Below are positions 1 to 8,035 of a stretch of 8,035 bases of DNA, in pieces; position 1 is the stretch's first letter; each line of letters opens with the position of its first letter. The translations under genes and the position numbers were made by a program. The notes under the pieces are model-generated. The model was not told the origin of the DNA. It ran no database searches and saw only the letters and a list, made by a program, of their open reading frames with translations. Origin of the DNA: Deltaproteobacteria bacterium (GTDB lineage: Bacteria; Desulfobacterota; GWC2-55-46). Where the stretch lies: assembly GCA_021825035.1 (NCBI GenBank), contig JAKAIQ010000090.1:1-8035 (forward strand), read 5' to 3'.

Positions 1-1261
<1,261 letters not shown>

Positions 1262-1320
1262 ACTAATACTTATTGCGCTCGATTACTGATTCTCAGCGTC
1301 TTGAACTTACTCTATTCAAT

Positions 1321-1332
1321 TGTCAAAGAGCA
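1321..1332 (-). promoter_or_regulatory. Spacer boxA antitermination element before 23S
   Basis: The transcript reads TGCTCTTTGACA, one base different from the E. coli boxA TGCTCTTTAACA. In known rRNA operons the NusB-S10 complex loads on boxA and protects RNA polymerase from Rho termination. E. coli also has a second boxA in the 16S-23S spacer, as seen here. A T-rich run precedes it in the transcript. The remainder of the 110-base gap between tRNA-Ala and 23S (1262-1371) holds nothing else I recognise and probably includes the 5' arm of the 23S processing stem, whose partner is outside the window. Confidence 0.75.
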
Positions 1333-1371
1333 AAAAAACAAAGTCTATTTTAAAAATACTCTAAAATCTTT

Positions 1372-1447
1372 TGGTGGAGGTAAGCGGGATCGAACCGCTG
1401 ACCTTCTGGTTGCAAACCAGACGCTCTCCCAACTGAGCTATACCCCC
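1372..1447 (-). tRNA. tRNA-Ala, anticodon TGC
   Basis: This is a 76-nt tRNA with the CCA tail encoded. The acceptor stem GGGGGTA pairs with TACCTCC and includes a G3-U70 wobble pair, the known identity element for alanyl-tRNA synthetase. The anticodon stem TCTGG/CCAGA closes the loop TTTGCAA, giving TGC at positions 34-36. The T arm AGCGG-TTCGATC-CCGCT is perfect. It sits between tRNA-Ile (87 bases upstream in the transcript) and 23S and is released from the rRNA precursor by RNase P and 3' processing. Confidence 0.98.
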
Positions 1448-1534
1448 TTACGATCGATCTCGCGTGAACACTAAATGCGGTGAGCAGGTCCTTTTGTTTC
1501 AACCCGACTCCGACTCGCCCGGGGTATATTTATC

Positions 1535-1611
<77 letters not shown>

Positions 1612-1628
1612 TCTCGGGCAACTCTCTC

Positions 1629-1676
1629 GGGTAGGGCCTAATCCTTTTGCCGAATCTCCGATCAGGGGCCTTACCC
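1629..1676 (-). repeat. Imperfect inverted repeat in 16S/tRNA-Ile spacer
   Basis: The arms GGGTAGGGCC (1629-1638) and GGCCTTACCC (1667-1676) are complementary apart from one G-T position, which becomes an A-C mismatch in the transcript. The resulting RNA hairpin has 5+4 pairs, a loop of about 28 nt, and ends 17 nt before the mature 5' end of tRNA-Ile. It may be a folding or processing structure of the precursor. No family is recognised. Confidence 0.35.
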
Positions 1677-1720
1677 AAAGGCCGCCGCCAATAGGCCCGT
1701 AAAACTCAGATAAGAATCAT

Positions 1721-1771
1721 CTGCTCTTCAAAAACTAAATAGCAAGCCGTCTGAGCTGTCAATCTTTTTTA
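1721..1771 (-). other. 16S trailer arm of the rRNA processing stem
   Basis: In the transcript this segment contains GCTTGCTATTTAG followed by T-rich sequence and GAGCAG, complementary to the leader arm at 3424-3474. The pairing is continuous over about 25 bases apart from two adjacent mismatches (beyond them the GAGCAG end pairs with boxA bases), then resumes after a variable patch with TTGACAG. Such leader-trailer helices bring the ends of pre-16S together and are the usual RNase III substrate. The arm starts about 70 nt after the mature 16S 3' end. E. coli has roughly half that distance, and the extra length here is taken up by the hairpin at 1798-1825. Confidence 0.75.
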
Positions 1772-1797
1772 ACCGTGATTTCTTTCAAGGATATAGC

Positions 1798-1825
1798 CCG
1801 TGTTCAGCTCAGGAGCTGAACACGG
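1798..1825 (-). repeat. Perfect 13-bp inverted repeat just after 16S
   Basis: The arms CCGTGTTCAGCTC (1798-1810) and GAGCTGAACACGG (1813-1825) are exact reverse complements separated by two bases, so the RNA would form a 12-bp hairpin with a 4-nt loop. It begins 15 nt after the mature 16S 3' end and lies inside the loop closed by the processing stem. No T run follows directly, so it is not a simple terminator. It is more likely a maturation structure, perhaps a guide or barrier for 3'-end trimming (inference). Confidence 0.7.
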
Positions 1826-1837
1826 ACCGGTTCTCCA

Positions 1838-3401
<1,564 letters not shown>

Positions 3402-3423
3402 AAACTACATGTTGTAAAGGTTT

Positions 3424-3474
3424 TTAAAAATTGACAGGTTTGACTGTGCTTGCTATTTAGTTTTCAAAGAGCAG
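3424..3474 (-). other. 16S leader arm of the rRNA processing stem
   Basis: The leader RNA reads CTGCTCTTTGAAAAC, then TAAATAGCAAGC, then a variable patch, CTGTCAA and T-rich sequence. Its complement recurs in the trailer at 1721-1771, so the two ends of pre-16S can form a helix of about 50 nt with an internal mismatch patch. The arm ends 22 nt before the mature 16S 5' end. The boxA element lies within the base of this arm, so boxA RNA would be single-stranded only until the trailer is made. Confidence 0.75.
3462..3473 (-). promoter_or_regulatory. Leader boxA antitermination element
   Basis: The transcript reads TGCTCTTTGAAA, close to the bacterial boxA consensus TGCTCTTTAACA, and matches the spacer copy at 1321-1332 at 11 of 12 positions. 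It lies about 27 nt after the predicted downstream promoter start and 60 nt before 16S, the expected place for loading NusB-S10 on rRNA transcripts. The function is inferred from motif and position. Confidence 0.75.
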
Positions 3475-3506
3475 AATTTATTCGCCACACAGGCTCCCTA
3501 TTTACT

Positions 3507-3535
3507 ATCTTATCACCTGACGTAACAAGTGTCAA
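3507..3535 (-). promoter_or_regulatory. rRNA promoter P2 (proximal), extended -10
   Basis: On the minus strand a perfect -35 TTGACA (3530-3535) is followed by a 17-base spacer and -10 TAAGAT (3507-3512). The spacer ends in TGA directly before the -10, an extended -10 motif. Transcription would start near 3500, about 100 nt before 16S. It is the second of two tandem sigma-70-type promoters, the same layout as E. coli rrn P1/P2. The start site is predicted only. Confidence 0.75.
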
Positions 3536-3575
3536 TGCGATACAAGGAGCGAGCCGAACCGCAGCGAGATTTATG

Positions 3576-3603
3576 ATTATATATTAACCAAAAACAATGT
3601 CAA
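3576..3603 (-). promoter_or_regulatory. rRNA promoter P1 (distal), near-consensus
   Basis: On the minus strand TTGACA (3598-3603) and TATAAT (3576-3581) are both exact consensus hexamers with a 16-base spacer. Upstream, 3604-3640 is very A/T-rich with a nine-base T run (3617-3625), resembling an UP element bound by the RNA polymerase alpha subunits. Transcription would start near 3569, about 70 bases before the P2 start. A GC-rich stretch (about 3546-3568) follows the start. The -35 lies only 46 bases after the tyrS stop codon. Confidence 0.75.
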
Positions 3604-3634
3604 GAGAAAAATCATCAAAAAAAAACATTTTTAT

Positions 3635-3653
3635 CTGAAATCCAAATTTTCAG
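3635..3653 (-). terminator. tyrS: Weak hairpin at the tyrS stop, doubtful terminator
   Basis: The transcript can form CTGAAA/TTTCAG, a 6-bp A/T-heavy stem with a 7-nt loop that overlaps the tyrS stop codon. A nine-T run follows only after a further 9 nt, too far for a standard intrinsic terminator. I see no better terminator between tyrS and the rRNA promoters, so the T run may instead serve the P1 upstream element. Confidence 0.25.
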
Positions 3654-4867
3654 GAAAAAACCACCTTTTTAAAGAATCTCTTGCCGACTTGAATAAGGGC
3701 ATTCTTATTGGTCGGAACTTCCGCCTTTGAGTCAGTCACCTTCCGACCGTCAAGCCTGACCCCGCCCTGAGATATCAACCTCATGGCCTCTGATGTGCTC
3801 TTAGCAAGCCCCGCCATGACGATGACCTTCGGAAGCCGCATCCTTTCTCCCTCGGCTGGTATGCATAGTTCTTCTATTTCAGACGGCATCTCCTTATTGC
3901 TGAATAATGACTTGAAATCCTCAGCCGCTTTCTCGGCCAGCCCGGCGTCCCAGAACCGCTCAACAATCTCGAAGGCCAGAGCCTCCTTGGCCGCTTTAGG
4001 ATGAATGCAACCGCTCTTTACCTCATCGATCGTCTCTTTCGGAGCGTTGCCGATAAGCTCATAGTAACGTATCATGAGCTTATCGGATATGGACATGACC
4101 TTGCCGTATATCTCTCCAGGGGGCTCCGCTATGCCGATATAATTGCCGTAGGACTTGCTCATCTTCTGGACTCCGTCGAGGCCTTCAAGGAGCGGCATCG
4201 TTATGACGACCTGTGGCTCCTGGCCCATGTCCCTCTGAAGTTCCCTGCCGACAAGGAGGTTAAAGAGCTGATCTGTCCCGCCGAGTTCCACATCGGCCTT
4301 CAATACAACCGAGTCATATCCCTGTATCAGCGGATAGAGGAACTCGTGTATCGCTATCGGACGGCCTTCTTTATAGCGCTTGTGAAAATCATCTCTTTCG
4401 AGCATCCTCGCGACCGTATATCTCGAAGCGAGCCTGATCAGGTCTTCCGTGGTAAGGCGTTCGGTCCAGGTGCTATTGAATACGACCTCGGTCTTTTTCT
4501 CGTCAAGCATCTTAAATACCTGCGCGGTATATGCCTTAGCGTTCCTGTCGACCTCCTCGCGCGTAAGGGGCTTCCTCGTTTCGGATTTTCCCGAAGGGTC
4601 GCCTATCATGCCCGTAAAGTCCCCGATGAGAAGAAGCACCTGATGTCCGAGGTCCTGAAAGACCTTCAATTCCCGTATAAGTACCGTATGACCCAGATGG
4701 AGGTCAGGGGCTGTTGGGTCGAAGCCCGCCTTAACGCGAAGAGGGACGCCCTTTTCGAGCTTCTTTAGAAGCTCGGCTTCGCTAATGATGTTAAAGGCGC
4801 GCCGCTTTATGGCCTCAAGCTGTTTTTTAGGGTCGAGCATCCTCGTCATCATGTTAATAAGGCCCAT
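3650..4867 (-). CDS. tyrS: Tyrosyl-tRNA synthetase
   Basis: This cytoplasmic class I aminoacyl-tRNA synthetase attaches tyrosine to tRNA-Tyr using ATP. The Rossmann catalytic domain carries the HIGH-type motif HLGH (57-60), preceded by the conserved KAGFDPTAPDL stretch, and the KMSKS loop is exact at 235-239. Residues around 344-404 form a C-terminal S4 RNA-binding domain. The KAGFDPTAPDLHLGHTV signature fits the TyrZ-like branch rather than the E. coli TyrS branch. At 405 residues the length is normal. The start is uncertain: the ATG at 4867 is 4 bases after the ymdB stop with AGAGG only one base ahead, and Met6, Met7 and Met10 are in frame. Met10 (at 4840) gives MLDPKKQLEAIKR, closest to typical family starts. 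It is the last protein gene before the rRNA operon. Confidence 0.96.
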   Translation of the reverse strand: MGLINMMTRMLDPKKQLEAIKRRAFNIISEAELLKKLEKGVPLRVKAGFDPTAPDLHLGHTVLIRELKVFQDLGHQVLLLIGDFTGMIGDPSGKSETRKPLTREEVDRNAKAYTAQVFKMLDEKKTEVVFNSTWTERLTTEDLIRLASRYTVARMLERDDFHKRYKEGRPIAIHEFLYPLIQGYDSVVLKADVELGGTDQLFNLLVGRELQRDMGQEPQVVITMPLLEGLDGVQKMSKSYGNYIGIAEPPGEIYGKVMSISDKLMIRYYELIGNAPKETIDEVKSGCIHPKAAKEALAFEIVERFWDAGLAEKAAEDFKSLFSNKEMPSEIEELCIPAEGERMRLPKVIVMAGLAKSTSEAMRLISQGGVRLDGRKVTDSKAEVPTNKNALIQVGKRFFKKVVFS

Positions 4868-4871
4868 GCCT

Positions 4872-5663
4872 CTACATGGGCATCTTTATCCTCTCTATCT
4901 TAACGGCCTTCCCGTCCGAGGCGTTGACCGTAACAAGCACGCCCTGGAGCTCGATGTCTTTGGTGGCAACGTCGAACTTTACGGGCATCTGGGTGGTGAA
5001 TCTCTGAAGTATTATGTCCTTGCGCATCCCTATGACCGAGTCCATGGGCCCGGTCATACCGGCGTCGGTTATGAACGCCGTCCCGTTCGTGAGTATCCGC
5101 TCGTCGGAGGTCTGAACGTGGGTATGCGTTCCGATGACCGCGCTCACGGTTCCGTCGAAGTGCCAGCCTATAGCAGCCTTCTCCGAGGTAGTCTCTGCGT
5201 GGATATCAATGACTATGACAGGCGTCCTGTCCCGAAGCCTCGCCACGGCCTCTTTCCCAACCCTGAACGGGCAATCGAGGGATTCCATGAAGACCCTTCC
5301 GCACAGGTTTACGACCCCCACTTTAACCCCGGAGGCGCACTCGAAGATAGTTGTTCCGCTTCCGGGGGAATCCGGCGGATAGTTGGCCGGCCTTATGAGC
5401 ATCGAGCCGGATGCCATGTAATCGTATATCTCTTTCTTGTCCCAGATGTGATTGCCCGAGGTGATAACGTCTACCTGAAGCTTCTTCAGCTCCTCGGCTA
5501 TCTCAGGGGTTATGCCGAACCCGCCGGCGGCGTTCTCGCCGTTCGCTATTATGATATCGGGCATGTGAAGCCCGGCCAGCTTCGGAAGGAGTTCCCTTAC
5601 AGCAAGCCTTCCGGGCTTGCCGATGATGTCCCCGATAAAAAGTATCTTAGCCTCATGAGCCAT
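4872..5663 (-). CDS. ymdB: YmdB-family metallophosphoesterase (cyclic nucleotide phosphodiesterase)
   Basis: This 263-residue dimetal phosphoesterase belongs to the TIGR00282/YmdB family. The bacillary member hydrolyses 2',3'-cyclic nucleotides and affects biofilm formation and RNase Y-dependent decay. The metal ligands are all visible: D12 in FIGD, E43-N44 in ANGENAAGG, N71-H72 in SGNHIWD, H155 in IDIHAE, and H180 and H182 in GTHTHVQT. This matches the spacing known for B. subtilis YmdB. There is no signal peptide or membrane segment, so it should be cytoplasmic. The ATG at 5663 has a weak GGA five bases upstream. It follows rny by 26 bases and precedes tyrS by 4, so it is almost certainly co-transcribed and perhaps translationally coupled to tyrS. 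The exact substrate in this organism is unknown. Confidence 0.95.
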   Translation of the reverse strand: MAHEAKILFIGDIIGKPGRLAVRELLPKLAGLHMPDIIIANGENAAGGFGITPEIAEELKKLQVDVITSGNHIWDKKEIYDYMASGSMLIRPANYPPDSPGSGTTIFECASGVKVGVVNLCGRVFMESLDCPFRVGKEAVARLRDRTPVIVIDIHAETTSEKAAIGWHFDGTVSAVIGTHTHVQTSDERILTNGTAFITDAGMTGPMDSVIGMRKDIILQRFTTQMPVKFDVATKDIELQGVLVTVNASDGKAVKIERIKMPM

Positions 5664-5689
5664 CGTTTTCCGTCAGAGTTTTTTAAGGC

Positions 5690-7258
5690 CTATTTAGCGT
5701 ATTCCACGGCTCTTGTTTCTCTCATGTCGGTAACCTTTATCTGGCCCGGATAGATCAGTTCCTTCTCTATCTTCCTCGCGATGTCCTTGGACAGCACCAC
5801 CGCCGCATCATCCGAAATCGCCTGGTTCTCGACGAGGACTCTTATCTCGCGGCCCGCCTGGAGCGCGTAGGACTTGTCTACGCCCGGGAAGCTCTTGGCT
5901 ATCTTTTCGAGATCGTCGAGACGCTTAACGTACGTCTCGAGCATCTCTTTTCTCGCGCCCGGCCTCGCCGCCGAAAGGGTATCGGCGGCCTGCACAAGAA
6001 CGCCAAGGATCGAATCCGGGCTGTCGTCATGGTGCTGACCTATGGCGGCGACTATCTTCGGAGACTCGCCGTATTTCTTGGCAATATCAGCGCCTATGGC
6101 GGCATGCGGCCCCTCTACTTCGTGGTCAACGGCCTTGCCAATGTCGTGAAGAAGGCCTGCCCTGCGGGCCGCCTTCGTCGGAAGACCGAGTTCGGAAGCC
6201 ATGACGCCGCATATGAACGCGACTTCCATCGAGTGCGCATAAACATTCTGCGCGTAGCTCGTCCTGAATTTGAGGCGTCCGATGAGTTTCTGAATCTCCT
6301 TGTGTATGCCATGAAGGCCTGTATCGAATATAGCCCTCTCGCCCGCCTCCATTATCGCCTGGTTGATCTCCGTCTCGACCTTGGAGACGACCTCTTCAAT
6401 CCTCGAAGGATGAATACGCCCGTCGGTTATGAGCCTCTCGAGGGATATCTTGGCTATCTCCCTCCTCACAGGGTTGTGCCCTGAAAGGATGACCGCCTCC
6501 GGCGTGTCGTCGATTATGATGTCGATGCCGGTGGCCGCTTCTATGGCGCGTATGTTGCGGCCTTCCCTCCCGATTATCCTGCCCTTCATCTCATCGTTGG
6601 GGAGATTCACTACGGATACGGTCCTTTCAGTCACATATTCGCCGGAGTACCTCTGGATGGCAAGCGAGATTATCTCCTTGGCTTTTTTATCGGCCTCGGC
6701 CTTTGTCTCCTCCTCTATCCTCTTCAGATATTTGCCGGCCTCGAGTTTGGCCTCATTCTCCATATTCTCCAGAAGAAGCCTCTTCGCCTCCTCCGAAGAT
6801 ATGCCGGAAATGGACTCCAGCTTGGATTTCTGACTGGCAATAACAACCGTGAGGCTGTCCTCCATATCTTTGAGCTTCTTTTCCTGGAGCGAGATGTTCT
6901 TTTCCTTCTTCAAGAACTCGGCTTCCTTGCGGTCTATGGATTCAAACTTCTTGTCAAGGTTCTCTTCCTTTTGCTGGACCCTTTTCTCAAGGGCCTGCAG
7001 TTCCTTCCTTCTGTCGCGGGTCTCACGCTCGAACTCCATTTTCCCCTGGTAGACGATGTCCTTTGCCTGGAGATCTGCCTCTTTCTTCAGATTCTCAGCC
7101 TCTTTCTTAGCCTCATTCACTATGGAGGCTGAGGTATTCCTTCCGGCCTGAAGGTTGGCCTCTTCCATCTTTTTTCTCGTTACAAAACCTACCCCCACCC
7201 CTATAAGGATCGATATGACCGCTATAAATGCGACAATTATCGTTATCGATGTACCCAT
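5690..7258 (-). CDS. rny: Ribonuclease Y
   Basis: This membrane-anchored endoribonuclease initiates mRNA decay and processes some structured RNAs. At 522 residues it is full length for the family. It has an N-terminal transmembrane helix (about 4-26), then a long charged coiled coil rich in K and E (about 30-200). A KH RNA-binding domain follows with the GRIIGREGRNIR loop (226-237). The HD catalytic domain has H342, the H371-D372 pair in LLHDIGKA, H409-H410, and D426 in QAADTLSA. A convincing Shine-Dalgarno GGGGGAG (7266-7272) lies seven bases before the ATG, supporting this start. A 123-base gap with a foldable RNA separates it from the cyclo-ligase gene, and ymdB follows closely. Linkage of rny and ymdB is widespread in bacteria. 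Confidence 0.98.
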   Translation of the reverse strand: MGTSITIIVAFIAVISILIGVGVGFVTRKKMEEANLQAGRNTSASIVNEAKKEAENLKKEADLQAKDIVYQGKMEFERETRDRRKELQALEKRVQQKEENLDKKFESIDRKEAEFLKKEKNISLQEKKLKDMEDSLTVVIASQKSKLESISGISSEEAKRLLLENMENEAKLEAGKYLKRIEEETKAEADKKAKEIISLAIQRYSGEYVTERTVSVVNLPNDEMKGRIIGREGRNIRAIEAATGIDIIIDDTPEAVILSGHNPVRREIAKISLERLITDGRIHPSRIEEVVSKVETEINQAIMEAGERAIFDTGLHGIHKEIQKLIGRLKFRTSYAQNVYAHSMEVAFICGVMASELGLPTKAARRAGLLHDIGKAVDHEVEGPHAAIGADIAKKYGESPKIVAAIGQHHDDSPDSILGVLVQAADTLSAARPGARKEMLETYVKRLDDLEKIAKSFPGVDKSYALQAGREIRVLVENQAISDDAAVVLSKDIARKIEKELIYPGQIKVTDMRETRAVEYAK

Positions 7259-7289
7259 CCGACTACTCCCCCTTTCCGCCTTTATTTAA

Positions 7290-7357
7290 ATAGATGACGG
7301 AAATAATTCCGTAGCGGCACGGCCTGACGGTTTTATTGTGCCGCAGACCGCATCTAT
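7290..7357 (-). promoter_or_regulatory. rny: Candidate structured leader (three-way junction) before rny
   Basis: The transcript of this gap can form three nested helices. P1 is AUAGAUG (7351-7357) with CAUCUAU (7290-7296), 7 bp. P2 is GCGGCAC (7338-7344) with GUGCCGC (7314-7320), 7 bp with a 17-nt loop. P3 is ACGGAA/UUCCGU (7297-7312), 6 bp with a UUAU loop. The junctions are 6, 1 and 0 nt. A competing helix is possible because AGCGGCA (7357-7363) can pair with UGCCGCU (7313-7319), which would break P2. The Shine-Dalgarno lies about 17 nt downstream and has no obvious sequestering partner. I do not recognise a riboswitch family here. The pairing is seen in the sequence; a regulatory role is inferred. 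Confidence 0.4.
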
Positions 7358-7381
7358 GCCGCTTTTTAAGCCTATCGATTA

Positions 7382-7963
7382 TTAAGAACCAGTTCTCAAC
7401 ACCCTTTTTTCGGTTACTATGGCCGTAACATTCACGTCATGAGGTTCAACCGGTATGTCATCTTTCAATATCTGAAACTCATACGCAAGAGCAACAATTG
7501 GGCAATGAAGGCCTCTCAACGCCCTGTCGTAATAGCCCTTGCCGTAGCCCAGTCGTCCCCCATTCATGTCAAATGCGACTCCAGGCACTACAACAAGGTC
7601 GAAGTCGGCCGGTTCCACCGCCGTTCCCTCTCTTCCGGGCTCGGGTATGTCATAGGAGCCTGCCGCAAGGTCATTAAGATCCCTAACCATGAAGAAAGCG
7701 AGATGCCTCCTGTCATCCTTTATGACCCTTGGATAAGCGACTCTTTTTCCGGCCTCCACGGCCCTCTGGAATATCTCATCCGTAAGAACCTCGTTCTGAA
7801 AGCTCGAATAAAGTGAAACACTTTGAGCCGATGCATAGTATTCCGATTCCATGAACCTTTTCTGTGCCCTGCCGCTTAAGGCATACACATCTTCGAAGGC
7901 CATGGAGCTGCGCATCTCAAGGAGCGCTCTTCTCAAACTCTCCTTTTCAACAGACCTCTGCAT
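7382..7963 (-). CDS. ygfA: 5-formyltetrahydrofolate cyclo-ligase
   Basis: This enzyme (methenyl-THF synthetase) uses ATP to convert 5-formyl-THF (folinic acid) into 5,10-methenyl-THF, returning stored folate to the one-carbon pool in the cytoplasm. At 193 residues the length is typical. The ATP-binding signature GGRLGYGKGYYDR is at 135-147, preceded by DLVVVPGVAFD, and the conserved tail PVEPHDVNVTAIVTEKR is at 171-187. The N-terminal basic segment EKESLRRALLEMR (6-18) suits the family's usual start. The ATG at 7963 lacks a clear Shine-Dalgarno, and the frame stays open upstream to the window edge without another ATG, GTG or TTG. In many proteobacteria this gene directly follows 6S RNA and zapA. 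Confidence 0.94.
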   Translation of the reverse strand: MQRSVEKESLRRALLEMRSSMAFEDVYALSGRAQKRFMESEYYASAQSVSLYSSFQNEVLTDEIFQRAVEAGKRVAYPRVIKDDRRHLAFFMVRDLNDLAAGSYDIPEPGREGTAVEPADFDLVVVPGVAFDMNGGRLGYGKGYYDRALRGLHCPIVALAYEFQILKDDIPVEPHDVNVTAIVTEKRVLRTGS

Positions 7964-7987
7964 CTTTTTACGCTGAAAGGAATTGGT

Positions 7988-8035
7988 GGCGGCTGCTGGC
8001 TTGGAACTTGTTTCAGGACGGTACGGATTTAGCAG
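7988..8035 (-). ncRNA. ssrS: Possible 3' end of 6S RNA (ssrS), cut by window edge
   Basis: This short stretch upstream of the cyclo-ligase is where 6S RNA usually lies in the zapA-ssrS-ygfA arrangement of proteobacteria. The transcript contains CCGTACCGTCC followed by GAAACAAGTTCCAAGCC and a GC-rich AGCCGCCACC end, loosely resembling the 3' half of 6S RNA. 6S RNA binds the sigma-70 holoenzyme. The 5' half and the closing stem partner are outside the window, so the fold cannot be tested here. The same bases are also an open frame continuous with the cyclo-ligase, so an N-terminal extension of that protein is the alternative. The evidence is mainly positional. Confidence 0.3.

Noticed and set aside
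4001..4768. Plus-strand open frame of 255 codons opposite tyrS
   Set aside because: It is antisense to the TyrRS catalytic domain including HLGH and KMSKS, has no recognisable domain, and is a shadow frame.
4785..5753. Long plus-strand open frame of 322 codons opposite ymdB and the tyrS start
   Set aside because: It lies entirely antisense to genes with complete catalytic motifs, resembles no known family, and is explained by codon bias on the opposite strand.
6029..6484. Plus-strand open frame of 151 codons opposite rny
   Set aside because: It mirrors the KH and HD coding region of RNase Y and has no independent features.
7290..7357. Known three-way-junction RNAs (purine riboswitch, c-di-GMP-I riboswitch, hammerhead ribozyme)
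   Set aside because: The conserved junction and loop bases of these classes are missing, such as the hammerhead CUGAUGA and GAAA core, and the loop sizes do not fit.
7259..7381. 6S RNA in the gap between rny and the cyclo-ligase
   Set aside because: The gap is only 123 bases, too short for a 6S RNA of about 180 nt, and the fold is a three-way junction rather than a long bulged rod.

Overview
This window holds chromosomal DNA from a bacterium, and every supported gene lies on the minus strand. Read in the direction of transcription (from high to low coordinates) the order is: possible end of a 6S RNA (7988-8035, weak) - 5-formyltetrahydrofolate cyclo-ligase - rny (RNase Y) - ymdB-type phosphodiesterase - tyrS - two tandem rRNA promoters - 16S rRNA - tRNA-Ile(GAT) - tRNA-Ala(TGC) - 23S rRNA, which runs off the low-coordinate edge. 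The plus-strand reading frames I examined are shadows of these genes.

Organism: the rRNA order is the classic bacterial one, the 16S anti-Shine-Dalgarno is normal, and the cyclo-ligase/rny/ymdB/tyrS neighbourhood together with the general look of the 16S recalls Desulfobacterota (former Deltaproteobacteria) or related phyla such as Nitrospirota. That placement is from memory and tentative. The 16S is complete, so an alignment would settle it.

Region by region. 1-3401 is the ribosomal RNA operon. It includes a spacer with both tRNAs, a boxA before 23S, a perfect 13-bp inverted repeat just after 16S, and a trailer arm complementary to the 16S leader (the expected RNase III processing stem). 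3402-3649 is the leader and promoter region. It contains a leader boxA inside the processing stem, a downstream promoter with an extended -10, and an upstream near-consensus promoter preceded by A/T tracts. 3650-5663 carries tyrS and ymdB, 4 bases apart. 5690-7258 carries rny, 26 bases before ymdB. 7259-7381 is a 123-base gap whose RNA can fold into a compact three-way junction with a competing alternative helix. 7382-7963 is the cyclo-ligase.

The protein genes probably form one transcription unit, possibly with extra control before rny. RNase Y starts mRNA decay at the membrane, YmdB-like enzymes are cyclic-nucleotide phosphodiesterases with genetic links to RNase Y in Firmicutes, and TyrRS charges tRNA-Tyr. 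No convincing terminator separates tyrS from the rRNA promoters. Most of the window is housekeeping DNA. The observation most worth pursuing is the structured leader before rny.
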